Assembly: GCA_024278215.1 (NCBI GenBank)
Contig: JAJRTR010000140.1
Coordinates: forward strand, 8,612-72,611
Direction of reading: 5' to 3'
Length of the DNA stretch: 64,000 bases
Origin: a bacterium
GTDB taxonomy: Bacteria > UBP15 > UBA6099 > JAJRTR01
Shown here: positions 42,456 to 51,159 of the stretch, one piece after another
Position numbering within the stretch: the first letter of the stretch is position 1
Layout: the number at the start of each line of letters is the position of its first letter
Notes under the pieces: generated by a model
What the model was told of the DNA's origin: nothing
Databases searched by the model: none
The model's input: only the letters and a program-made list of their open reading frames with translations
Program-made: the position numbers and the translations under genes

Positions 42456-43181
42456 TTATCCAAGCTCGTCGATAAGGCGTTTCATCGCCGCGGGCGGGTC
42501 GTCGGCACCGGTTATCGGTCTGCCGATAACGATATAGCTCGCGCCCCTGTCGAATGCTTCCCGGGGTGTGACAACGCGCTTCTGGTCGCCCTTTGCCGCC
42601 CATGCGGGCCGTATGCCGGGTGTGACGATAATGAAATCGTCAGGAAAATACTCGCGAAGCATGGCGAGCTCCAGCGCGGAAGCCACGACCCCGTGCAGCC
42701 CGGCGCGCCCGGCGACCATCGCAAGATTTCGGACAAGTTTCGGTATCGAATGCCCTATCTGCAAGTCTTCGCGCAGGGTGTCTTCGTCGATACTTGTAAG
42801 GATTGTTACGCCGAGCAACTTCAGTTCGGAGCCGGAGACATCCACAGCCTCGCGCGCGCGGTTCATCATTTCGTAGCCACCCATAGTGTGCAGGGTGGTC
42901 AGGCTTACCGGGCCTGCCGCAGTGATCGAGTCCACCGATCTGCCTACCGTGTTCGGGATGTCGTGGAGCTTCAAGTCTAGGAAAACATTTTTCCCGGCCG
43001 CCGCCAGCATGTCCAGCGTCCGGCTGCCGTCACGTATAAAAAGTTCGAGACCGACCTTGTAATATGTCACGAGACCGCCCAGCAACTCGACCATCTTTGC
43101 CGCGTGATCGTAGCCCGGTAGATCGAGCGCGACTATTACGCGATCCTTCCTGTTTCCCATTTTCGCATTCATAGGCCGCAT
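42456..43181 (-). CDS. pyrF: Orotidine 5'-phosphate decarboxylase
   Basis: About 241 residues. It makes UMP from OMP, the last step of pyrimidine synthesis. The first strand is RVIVALDLPG, the catalytic block FLDLKLHDIPNTV carries the Lys-Asp network, and TPGIRP with YIVIGRPITGADDP holds the phosphate. Starts are possible at 43208 (TTG), 43181, 43172 and 43160. I chose 43181, which has GGCGGA 7 bp upstream. It heads the pyrF-TPR-ispE operon. Confidence 0.93.
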   Translation of the reverse strand: MRPMNAKMGNRKDRVIVALDLPGYDHAAKMVELLGGLVTYYKVGLELFIRDGSRTLDMLAAAGKNVFLDLKLHDIPNTVGRSVDSITAAGPVSLTTLHTMGGYEMMNRAREAVDVSGSELKLLGVTILTSIDEDTLREDLQIGHSIPKLVRNLAMVAGRAGLHGVVASALELAMLREYFPDDFIIVTPGIRPAWAAKGDQKRVVTPREAFDRGASYIVIGRPITGADDPPAAMKRLIDELG

Positions 43182-43321
43182 TTTAACATCCGCCGCTTCT
43201 TTATTCAATCTTTCAGATGCCGGTGTCTCTTCATGGACTTTTCCCAGAAAAATATGTCCGTGTTGCTTGTGCTGTGTTGTTAATGTAATCTCGGATTATA
43301 ATATGGAATGGAGTACATGCC

Positions 43322-45604
43322 ATGTTACAGATAAGACGTTTTTTGTCTCTAATAATAGTTATGCTGGTGCTGCATGGCGCTTCCGCATTGTGCAAACCGG
43401 TTCGAGTCGAAATGCTGCGTGCCGCAGGTAACCTCGACGCAGGGTACAGGGACGGTAACCTCGTGTTGCAGATACAGTTGAAAAACTACTCCGCGACGAC
43501 CGCCGCTGTCGTTGTCGACGCAGAGTTGCGAGACCCCCACGGCGGCACCATTACCGCGACGGCAACTAGGTCGTTCGAACTGCCTGCGGGCGCCGCAAAG
43601 TCTTTCACGATGAAAAAGGTAGTCGAAAGACCGGCGAAATGGACTGCCGAAACTCCAGCCCTGTATTCACTTACACTCAGGCTTACTGTCGACGGCAAAC
43701 TTGAGTCAACGGTGCGCCGTAAAGTCGCTTTCCGCAAAATCGAAGTGGACGGCGTGTCGCTGATCGTCAACGGCGTACATGTGAAACCACGCGGGGTTGA
43801 TCTGCGACAGATTCCCGTCGTGCGCGACGGGACGCTCGCCGGCGAAGACCTGGCGCGGGACATCCGCATGATGAAAAAAGCCAATATCAACACTGTGCGG
43901 ACTTCGCACTATCCGCCGCCTCCCGAGTTTCTCGAACTTTGTGACCGCTACGGATTATATGTCGTCGGCGAGATGTCTTTCGGCTCCGGCGACGAACTGC
44001 TCCGCTTTCCAAACTTCCGGCCACTGCCCGAAAAACGGGTTCGTGCGACTTACACGCACGTCATATTCGGCAGCGACGGCATCGTGGACGAAGACCGTAC
44101 ACCTCAGCCGGAGTTCTACGAAGTCAAAAAAACATACACGCCGCTCTTCATTACAGACAGGGAAATCGCCGTGCGGCCCGGTCAGGCGAAGATCACAATC
44201 AATCTCGAAAACCGCTATGATTTCACGAACCTGCACGGCATGAAATATTACTGGAAACTGCTCCGTGACTACGACGAGATAAACAACGGAACGGGCCAAT
44301 ACGGATGGATACCGCCCCACGCGACAGGCACGCAGACACTGGACCTCGACTTCCCGGCGCGTGTATATATCGGCTCGGTTTATGTGTTGCGTATCGTCAC
44401 CTACGACAGCGGCGGCGTCAACACTGATGTCACGCAGCTCAGGCTCGTTCCGAAAATCGACATCGGCGCGGCGTTGACATTCGACAAAGAATACTCGATA
44501 AGCCCGATGCCGCCGCCCGCCCGCGCGAAGATTGCGAACAATATGAAGGCCACCCGCGAATTGCGCATTTCTCTCAATGTTTATCGCAAAGACAGGCTGA
44601 TCGCCGAAAAGCAATTGGACTTTGCCGCCGCGCCCGGTGCGGGAAACACGATACGATTTGAAAACTGGTGGAAACAGATGCCCGTGCTGCCCATGTACGG
44701 CGAGATCAGCGCGGAACTCGACGTGTGCGCGAAAGACGGATACTGTGCTGTCGCCACAGCAGTCTATCACCAGGCGCGGAAACTGAAAATATTCCGCAAA
44801 GAATCCTACGTGATTGTACGCAACGAATCGTTCGATGTGCGACTGGACACACGCACCGGACTCATTTACGCATTCAGGGCAGGCGATATGTTCGACCGGA
44901 TAAGCGGCCCCGAATTGAACGCATGGAGACCGCCGCACGTTGTCGAGCTGACGCCGCCGTCATTCGAGTCATACCCGATGTTCCCGCTGCACGAAGACCT
45001 CGAACCGAAAGCTGAAGGTTTTTCCATCAAACAGCACACCGACGAATCGGTCGTCATCGAATCTCGTGTGCGATACGCCGATGCTGACAACCCGTCGGGC
45101 TATTTTATTGTCAATTACAAATATAACATCCTTTGTTCGGGCGAAGTGGACGTCGAGTACGTAATCGAACCTGCAATCGGCGAACAGAAGCTGCTCGAAC
45201 TCGGCGTGCGGTTCCGGTTCCCGCCATACTACGACAAGCTCACCGTCACAGGCCGCGGTCCCGACACATACCCGCATTCTATCAAAGGCACGGAAACATC
45301 ATTCCTCGGAAAAATGCGGCTGATAGCCGGCGCGAGTTGGTTCGAGTCGAACAAAACAGAAGTGTCGAGAGTCGATCTTGACGGCGGAAAAACAAAAATC
45401 CGGTTCGAGCCGGGCGCACCCGACAAAAAGCGCGACAGCAACACGCGTGCCGATCACAACAGCGAAGAAACCATACTTTATTTCAATCCGTGGGTGCAGA
45501 GCCCGACGATGGCGAAAAGCGAGCGGCGGCCCGGATACGCGATTGTCGTTCGTGACGGCGAAAAGTTCCACGGCGAGATCAAAGTCCGGTTTCTTGTGGA
45601 TTGA
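43322..45604 (+). CDS. GH2-type protein lacking the catalytic barrel core
   Basis: 760 residues with a signal peptide (SLIIVMLVLHGASALC). Residues about 30-150 match the Ig-like domain 2 of LacZ-type GH2 enzymes. The TIM barrel then begins normally (KPRGVDLRQIP, ANINTVRTSHYPPPPEFLELCDRYGLYVVGEM, to about 220). Within 30-40 residues it jumps to domain 4 (DGIVDEDRTPQPEFYEVKKTY), followed by the large C-terminal beta domain (FDVRLDTRTGLIYAFRAGD, VTGRGPDTYPHS). The segment that should hold both catalytic Glu residues is absent, as is the N-terminal jelly roll. The frame is open throughout. It is a binding protein derived from a galactosidase, or a recent in-frame deletion. Confidence 0.85.
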   Translation: MLQIRRFLSLIIVMLVLHGASALCKPVRVEMLRAAGNLDAGYRDGNLVLQIQLKNYSATTAAVVVDAELRDPHGGTITATATRSFELPAGAAKSFTMKKVVERPAKWTAETPALYSLTLRLTVDGKLESTVRRKVAFRKIEVDGVSLIVNGVHVKPRGVDLRQIPVVRDGTLAGEDLARDIRMMKKANINTVRTSHYPPPPEFLELCDRYGLYVVGEMSFGSGDELLRFPNFRPLPEKRVRATYTHVIFGSDGIVDEDRTPQPEFYEVKKTYTPLFITDREIAVRPGQAKITINLENRYDFTNLHGMKYYWKLLRDYDEINNGTGQYGWIPPHATGTQTLDLDFPARVYIGSVYVLRIVTYDSGGVNTDVTQLRLVPKIDIGAALTFDKEYSISPMPPPARAKIANNMKATRELRISLNVYRKDRLIAEKQLDFAAAPGAGNTIRFENWWKQMPVLPMYGEISAELDVCAKDGYCAVATAVYHQARKLKIFRKESYVIVRNESFDVRLDTRTGLIYAFRAGDMFDRISGPELNAWRPPHVVELTPPSFESYPMFPLHEDLEPKAEGFSIKQHTDESVVIESRVRYADADNPSGYFIVNYKYNILCSGEVDVEYVIEPAIGEQKLLELGVRFRFPPYYDKLTVTGRGPDTYPHSIKGTETSFLGKMRLIAGASWFESNKTEVSRVDLDGGKTKIRFEPGAPDKKRDSNTRADHNSEETILYFNPWVQSPTMAKSERRPGYAIVVRDGEKFHGEIKVRFLVD

Positions 45605-45831
45605 AGCGCCACGGGACAAGCAGAATATCGAAATATCTCACGTTCACTTCCACTGTAGGTTTTCCGACAAACACGGTTGTTGAGATTGCACGGGAAAAAA
45701 ACTTGACGTTTAAAATGTTTTCCCTTTTGCATCGGCGGGTAAATCATATATAATAGAGCCTGTTGTAATGTTATGTTTGTCGCGAAAACCCCGTGATTAT
45801 CGTTTTGGCGCGTAGACGCGGGATCACTTAT

Positions 45832-46947
45832 ATGTTAAGAATATACCATAATTCATCCGGACATCGCCCGGACGAGTGGAGGCTTTTGGGAAAGGGCGTC
45901 TTCCGCATATTGAAACAGTCTGCAATATCCATAGCGATAGTTTTGTGTGTCTTGATTCCAGCCGCGCACGCTATGATCCCTTCGGAAGTCGAGGGAGTCT
46001 CGCTCATTCTAGGCCGGGATGAAGACACGCTCGTTATGGAGATGACGGAGCAACGCGACCCGCGTGTTTCACGCTACGGCGTGCAGCAACGGATCGTCAT
46101 CGACTTCCAGGAAACTGAAGCGGCCTATTCGCTCAAGCGGCTGATCGAAGGCAAACGCGGCGGCTGCGTCGAAAAGTTCGAGGTGCAGGAGTTCGAACGC
46201 ACCGGTGTGATCGACCCTGTTTTCGCGCCGTCATATAAGAAAAACATCAAATCCACTCTGCTTGTCGCCTACATCGAAAGAGGTGTGGACGTGGACATGG
46301 AAGTGACGGGCAACCTGATTACGGCTCGCTTCTATCGTATTGACGAAGCATACAAACAAAACAGGCCCGCTCCCGTAAATGAACTCCTGGACATTTCGTT
46401 CGACAAACAGGGCGATACAGAATTTCTCGGTTTCGAGACGAGCTACGGCGACCTGCCGGAACTTTATGAAACCAGGGACCCCTACAGGATACTCATCACT
46501 TACAGGAATACACACTTGAGCGAAAAAGTTGAAAACCAGAGATACAGATACATGGAAACGCCGGGTCTGTATCGCATTGAAATATTCGGCACAGGCAGTC
46601 TGCCCGATCCATACCCCGGCATCGACAACGCCGGCCAATACCACTTTGTCGGCATATCCTCGCCGCTCGCCGTGACCGAGTACGAGGACCGTATCCGCGG
46701 CCTGCAGAGCAACGAGGTCGCCATTGCGATATTTCCGGCAAGGAATGTCGAATACTCGATCGTCCGCCGCCACGGCAAGAATTTCGAGATCGCTTTTAAG
46801 AAACGCTACAAGTTTGCCGAGGACCAGCAACTGAAAATGAAGGAAGCCTGCCGCGTATTCACCGACAAAAAACCTGAAGAATCCACCGGTTACTATGATG
46901 TTGAAGACGAGCATGGCCGCACCATAGATTTCCTCTCCGGCGAATAA
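45832..46947 (+). CDS. Exported protein with AMIN-like region
   Basis: 371 residues. A long N-region precedes a signal segment (SAISIAIVLCVLIPAAHA). The mature protein is beta-rich with a repeated pattern (VSLILGRDEDTLVMEMTEQ, GVQQRIVIDFQET, NEVAIAIFPARNVEYSIVRR, GKNFEIAFKKRYKF) resembling AMIN domains that target proteins to peptidoglycan or secretins. It is a weak match. The start is uncertain: ATG at 45832 or GTG at 45793. It lies 17 bp before the dead transposase. A cell-envelope role is inferred. Confidence 0.6.
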   Translation: MLRIYHNSSGHRPDEWRLLGKGVFRILKQSAISIAIVLCVLIPAAHAMIPSEVEGVSLILGRDEDTLVMEMTEQRDPRVSRYGVQQRIVIDFQETEAAYSLKRLIEGKRGGCVEKFEVQEFERTGVIDPVFAPSYKKNIKSTLLVAYIERGVDVDMEVTGNLITARFYRIDEAYKQNRPAPVNELLDISFDKQGDTEFLGFETSYGDLPELYETRDPYRILITYRNTHLSEKVENQRYRYMETPGLYRIEIFGTGSLPDPYPGIDNAGQYHFVGISSPLAVTEYEDRIRGLQSNEVAIAIFPARNVEYSIVRRHGKNFEIAFKKRYKFAEDQQLKMKEACRVFTDKKPEESTGYYDVEDEHGRTIDFLSGE

Positions 46948-46964
46948 CAAAATCCGATAAAAAC

Positions 46965-47225
46965 ATGGGGGCACTAAGAATAGAATTTGAAGGAGCGGTA
47001 TATCACATTGCTGCAAGAGGCAACCATCGTGAGCATATTTACCGCGATGCAATGGATAGACAAAGATTTATCGCGCTCATGCAGAGATATAAGGAACGCT
47101 ATTCCGTAAATATCTACGCGTATGTTCTGATGGACAATCATTATCAAATGGTCATCGAAACCCCGCTTGGGAATCTGACGAAATTCATGCTTGGACTCCA
47201 GTCGCATTACACAAATTACCGGTAA
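46965..47225 (+). pseudogene. REP-associated tyrosine transposase (Y1/RAYT) remnant
   Basis: 86 codons with the RAYT start (LRIEFEGAVYHIAARGNHREHIYRDAMDRQRF, YAYVLMDNHYQMVIETPLGNLTKFM). These enzymes nick DNA through a His-hydrophobic-His motif, DNHYH in active members; here it reads DNHYQ, so one metal ligand is lost. The frame stops at YTNYR, before the catalytic Tyr helix, at about half the usual length. It is therefore inactive twice over. The palindrome at 16242 is of the type such enzymes mobilise. No matching palindrome immediately flanks it. Confidence 0.85.
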
Positions 47226-47295
47226 CTAACAGGCTAAAGTATCACTATAATTCCTATGCACGTCTCGTGCGTGTCTCGCCGGAATCCTCTTCTCG

Positions 47296-49164
47296 TCAAT
47301 CACCGCGAAACGCATCTGCTATCGCAAGCAGGATAAAAGCGGGAAAGGCTTTCATGCGGGCTATACGCGCGGGATCGTTCAGCAATCGCCACATCCACTC
47401 CAGGCCGATCTTCTGCAACAGCTCCGGAGCACGGCGAACATCACCGGCTAAAACGTCGAACGACCCGCCCACCCCAATAAATACCGATGCGTTTATCTTA
47501 TCTTTGTTGTCCCTTATCCAGCGCTCCTGCAGCGGGAAACCCATGCCGACGAGAACTGCGTGCGGCCTGGAATCATTGATTTTCTTTATTACGACATCGG
47601 GGTCTACGTCTTTAAGGTAGCCGTGATGCACGCCCGCAATCAGTGGCCTGTCCGGGTGTTCGCTCAATCTCTTTTCCACTTTTTCGATAACTTCGGGTTT
47701 TGCCCCGATGAGAAACAGCCTGAAGCCCTGTCGCCGTGATTGCTCCATCAGGTGAGTCATCAAGTCGATGCCGGTCACAGGTTCGATCCGCCGCCGGTAT
47801 TTCAAAAGCGCCGTTATTCGCGGGCCGACACCGTCGGGTGTGTTCACCGCATCTCCGGTCAACAGTTCCATACATTCTTTATCATGCCGCGCACGCATGA
47901 TTATTTCCGTGTTCACGGTCACCAGATGCAGCTTTGTCTGTGTCTGGGCCGCATACATGATCTTTCGCAGTGTGCCGTAGAAGCCGAGGCGGCAAAGCGG
48001 AATCCCAAGGATGTTGAACGTGGACGACGTGCCTGTTTCCTTCAGGGTCCGGCTCAACCCCGCGAGTGAAGATTTCACTATTTCAATATTATTCGACGTA
48101 AGCTCTTTGAGTCTCCGTATCGAGTCCGCCCTGCCGTCGCCCATCAGTTCCTTTATCATTTTTGTGACTTCCAGCGGTGTCGCGTGCGCCGGATTCGGCA
48201 CGAGAGGCTGCCCGCACGATTTCGCGAACGCGGTAACTTTCGGGTCATAAGGAAGTGCGACAAACGGCACCCCGGCGAGCGTGGAAAGCACGAGCGAGTG
48301 GAGCCTCATTCCGATCATTACATCAATCCTGCACAAGTATTGAATCATTTCACGGGCCGAGAGAGGACTGCCCTTCATCTCACCTGCAATTATCACGTTC
48401 ATATCCGGCGCGGAGCGTCTCATGTCTTCGGCGAACCTGTTCATCGGGGCAACGTCCTGGTCGCCGTCACAGACGAAAAGATGCGGCTCGACTTCATATT
48501 CTTCAGTGAGCCTCAACGCGCAGCCCTGGATGACGCCGCTGATGTGTTCGAGTCGGTCTGTCGGTCTCAGCGAAACACCGATACGTAATATGCGCTTACC
48601 TGATTTTTCCGATATTCCGGTCAGTTTATCCTGTGTTGTTTTATGTTGTACGTCGCGCCCTAGAAGGAAAACGATATCCGCCGTTTTTTTGACTTTTGCC
48701 GCGTCCGCTCCGATCTCGTCGAGCAATCGAAGCGACATCTCGTCGCGCACTGTCATTCTTTCGCACTGCCCGACCGCACGCGCCACCAGCTTCGCCGACC
48801 ACTTCCTGTTGATAGGCCCGATACCCTGCGAGAGCATATACACGGGCCGCCGCCCGAATAGCCGCGCGGCACCGAGCAGAAAACTATAAAACAGATTGTT
48901 CTTTATACCTGTGGCGTCCTGAAGCAACCCGCCGCCGGGTGCCACCACCACATCACACCACTGCACCGCCGAGATTATCGCCAAGGGGTTCATCTTGTCT
49001 ACTTCTCGAACATTATGCCGCTTTTTCGTTTCACCGGAGTTAGCCGTCAACACTCGAAAATCAGGCATGTCGAATTCACTCTGAGCCCATTCGAGAAACG
49101 ACTCGAGTATCGCCTCGTCCCCGAGGTTGTTTTGTCCGAAATATCCGATTACAAATATATTCAT
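47296..49164 (-). CDS. CsaB pyruvyltransferase fused to TagA/WecG glycosyltransferase
   Basis: 622 residues in two halves. Residues 1-365 are a CsaB-like polysaccharide pyruvyl transferase (GYFGQNNLGDEAIL, APGGGLLQD, LSQGIGPI, GMRLHSLVLS). Residues about 385-615 are a WecG/TagA/CpsF glycosyltransferase (LVTVNTEIIMRAR, TPDGVGP, GMGFPLQERWI, GVGGSFDVLAGDVRRAP, GLEWMWRLLNDPARI). CsaB puts pyruvyl ketals on secondary wall polymers that bind SLH domains. TagA-type enzymes add ManNAc to a lipid carrier. Fusion implies consecutive steps of one surface polymer. The SLH-containing protein at 55-57.7 kb makes this meaningful. Shine-Dalgarno is weak. Confidence 0.9.
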   Translation of the reverse strand: MNIFVIGYFGQNNLGDEAILESFLEWAQSEFDMPDFRVLTANSGETKKRHNVREVDKMNPLAIISAVQWCDVVVAPGGGLLQDATGIKNNLFYSFLLGAARLFGRRPVYMLSQGIGPINRKWSAKLVARAVGQCERMTVRDEMSLRLLDEIGADAAKVKKTADIVFLLGRDVQHKTTQDKLTGISEKSGKRILRIGVSLRPTDRLEHISGVIQGCALRLTEEYEVEPHLFVCDGDQDVAPMNRFAEDMRRSAPDMNVIIAGEMKGSPLSAREMIQYLCRIDVMIGMRLHSLVLSTLAGVPFVALPYDPKVTAFAKSCGQPLVPNPAHATPLEVTKMIKELMGDGRADSIRRLKELTSNNIEIVKSSLAGLSRTLKETGTSSTFNILGIPLCRLGFYGTLRKIMYAAQTQTKLHLVTVNTEIIMRARHDKECMELLTGDAVNTPDGVGPRITALLKYRRRIEPVTGIDLMTHLMEQSRRQGFRLFLIGAKPEVIEKVEKRLSEHPDRPLIAGVHHGYLKDVDPDVVIKKINDSRPHAVLVGMGFPLQERWIRDNKDKINASVFIGVGGSFDVLAGDVRRAPELLQKIGLEWMWRLLNDPARIARMKAFPAFILLAIADAFRGD

Positions 49165-49293
49165 ATCAATTTATTGTCCGGTCGAATATAGTACTTGTTC
49201 ATTGCCGGTGCCGCAAGTACATGTTAATGGTCGCTTCTCAATAATATCCCGAAATCGAGTGTTTTTATGTAAAAAAACAGAATTCATCAGGAC

Positions 49294-49327
49294 GACATTC
49301 CAACAAAGGAATGTCTTTTTATTTTTT
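49294..49327 (+). terminator. Strong terminator with no gene in front of it
   Basis: GACATTCC, 6-nt loop, GGAATGTC, then TTTTTATTTTTT. It lies between divergent genes (minus start at 49164, plus start at 49463), so no annotated plus-strand gene ends here. It may end a small RNA or act as an attenuator in the leader of the GH84 gene. Confidence 0.8.
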
Positions 49328-49462
49328 GCCGGGGTATCTTTTGAGGTGAGAAGTCACCGCAGGCGTACTTGTTTTGATTATCCCATCTATTTTTCATTTA
49401 TCATTTAACCGATTGAAAATCAATGATATAATTTTTTCTCGTTGTGAAAAGGAGATCCGCCT

Positions 49463-51136
49463 GTGAAAAAAATAATATTTGTGATGTGCGCGGCGCTCAC
49501 GCTATGTGCTGCGAAATTCGCCTTTGGCGCCGAATGCGACCCTGCGGCGGCGGCGAAAATCTACCCCTATCCTCAGAAGGCCTGCCTCGGCGCGCCTGTC
49601 GCGCTTCCCGACAACATCGAAATAAGATTCATCACGGGAACCGATCTGCCCGGCGACATATACGAACGTTACACAGGCTGGCTCGGCGACTATGGTGTCC
49701 GGCAGTCGGATACGTCCGGCAGCGTGTTGCTTTTCACACCCTGCGCGCCAAAACACAAAAGTGAGTTCCGGCAGGAAGGCTACGAGATCGAGATCTCCGC
49801 GTCGCCATTTCGCATCAGGGTATCGGCCGCTGCGGAAACGGGTTTCCTCTACGCGCTTTTCACCCTCCAGGATATGACCGATGAAAACGGAATGATATAT
49901 ACCGGCACAGTTGAAGACTGGCCCGTGTTCTACTATCGTGGAGTGCTCGAGGGCGGATACAGTGTCTGGGGGCACAAGCAGCGTCTGGACGTTGTAAAGT
50001 GGATAGGCCGCATGAAGATGAATATTTTCATGTACGGCCCGAAAGAAGGCTACTACTATCGCCGCAGGTGGCGCGAACCATTCTCCGAGGAAGCGCTTGC
50101 GGAATTCAAGGAATACATCGACGCGTGCCGCAGGAACCGGGTGGCTTTCAACCTGGCGCTCTCGCCCGCTCTGTCCATCGAACACTCGAATCCGAATGAA
50201 ATCAAGTTGCTTATCGACAAATACCGTCAGATACAGGAGTTGGGTGTAAACCAGTTTTCCATATTTTTCGACGATGTTCTGCCGATTCTCGCGCACGAGT
50301 CCGACCGCACAGTCTACCACCACATCGCCGAGGCGGAAGCAGACGTAACCAACAAGGTGCTGGCCGGACTGAGAGAGAAAGACCCGACCGCGCGCCTCGC
50401 ATTCTGTCCGCGCCAGTACTGGGGCTGGTATCCCACGAAGTATATCGCCATCCTGCGCGCAAAACTCGACCCCTCCATATCCATCGGCTGGACGGGAGAA
50501 CAGATCGTCTCAAAAAAAGTTACTGTCGGTGATGTCGAGAATTTCATAAATGTATGGGGCCGCCGTCCTGCTATCGGTGAGAATTATTCTCCTTTCGGCC
50601 CACTCCGCAACAGGGAACCCGGCATAAGCAAACTGTTCAACAGTTATCTTAACAATCCCTACGCTTTCGCCGACGATGACGAAGCGCAACTCTCGAAATT
50701 CATCGACGCAACTATCGGCGATTTCGCGTGGAATCCATACGCTTACGATCCGGACCGCTCGATGCTCCAGGGCACACGGCAACTGGCGAAAACTGAAAAA
50801 GAAAAGGACGCGCTCGTGCTGGCGCTCGCGCTCGACAAAGAACCCGACATCGTTTCCGGGTTCCTGACGGAACTCCAGCAGCTTGCCGCAGGTGTCGAAA
50901 ACGGAGACAACGGCGCAGCCGGAATAATCGTTAAAAAGATTGAAAGCGCCGGTCTTACAAACGGCTTCCCGAGGAAAACGGTCAACCCGATGCTGGTCGA
51001 GCAACTGAAACCTTTCTATGAGAATGCCGAGAAAAAGATTTCGACCGCATACAGTGCCGCAAAGGCGATCAGCGCGGGCGACGACAGTGCGGAGAAAGTC
51101 GACGCGCTGAAATCCGCTTTGCAAAAAGGGAAATAA
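49463..51136 (+). CDS. GH84 beta-N-acetylglucosaminidase
   Basis: 557 residues with a signal peptide (IIFVMCAALTLCAAKFAFGA). An N-terminal GH20b-like alpha/beta domain (about 25-155) precedes the GH84 barrel: YRGVLEGGYSVWGHKQRLDVVKWIGRMKMNIFMYGPKEG, ALSPALSIEHS, and the catalytic Asp pair in FSIFFDDV (about 268-271). It ends in a helical domain. GH84 enzymes remove beta-linked GlcNAc using the substrate acetamido group. The usual EGFYG reads EGGYS, a small change in the active-site loop. GTG start with AAGGAG 6 bp upstream. It is followed 23 bp later by a secreted protein of unknown role. Confidence 0.9.
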   Translation: MKKIIFVMCAALTLCAAKFAFGAECDPAAAAKIYPYPQKACLGAPVALPDNIEIRFITGTDLPGDIYERYTGWLGDYGVRQSDTSGSVLLFTPCAPKHKSEFRQEGYEIEISASPFRIRVSAAAETGFLYALFTLQDMTDENGMIYTGTVEDWPVFYYRGVLEGGYSVWGHKQRLDVVKWIGRMKMNIFMYGPKEGYYYRRRWREPFSEEALAEFKEYIDACRRNRVAFNLALSPALSIEHSNPNEIKLLIDKYRQIQELGVNQFSIFFDDVLPILAHESDRTVYHHIAEAEADVTNKVLAGLREKDPTARLAFCPRQYWGWYPTKYIAILRAKLDPSISIGWTGEQIVSKKVTVGDVENFINVWGRRPAIGENYSPFGPLRNREPGISKLFNSYLNNPYAFADDDEAQLSKFIDATIGDFAWNPYAYDPDRSMLQGTRQLAKTEKEKDALVLALALDKEPDIVSGFLTELQQLAAGVENGDNGAAGIIVKKIESAGLTNGFPRKTVNPMLVEQLKPFYENAEKKISTAYSAAKAISAGDDSAEKVDALKSALQKGK

Positions 51137-51159
51137 AAAAACACCGAAAGTTGAGTCAC

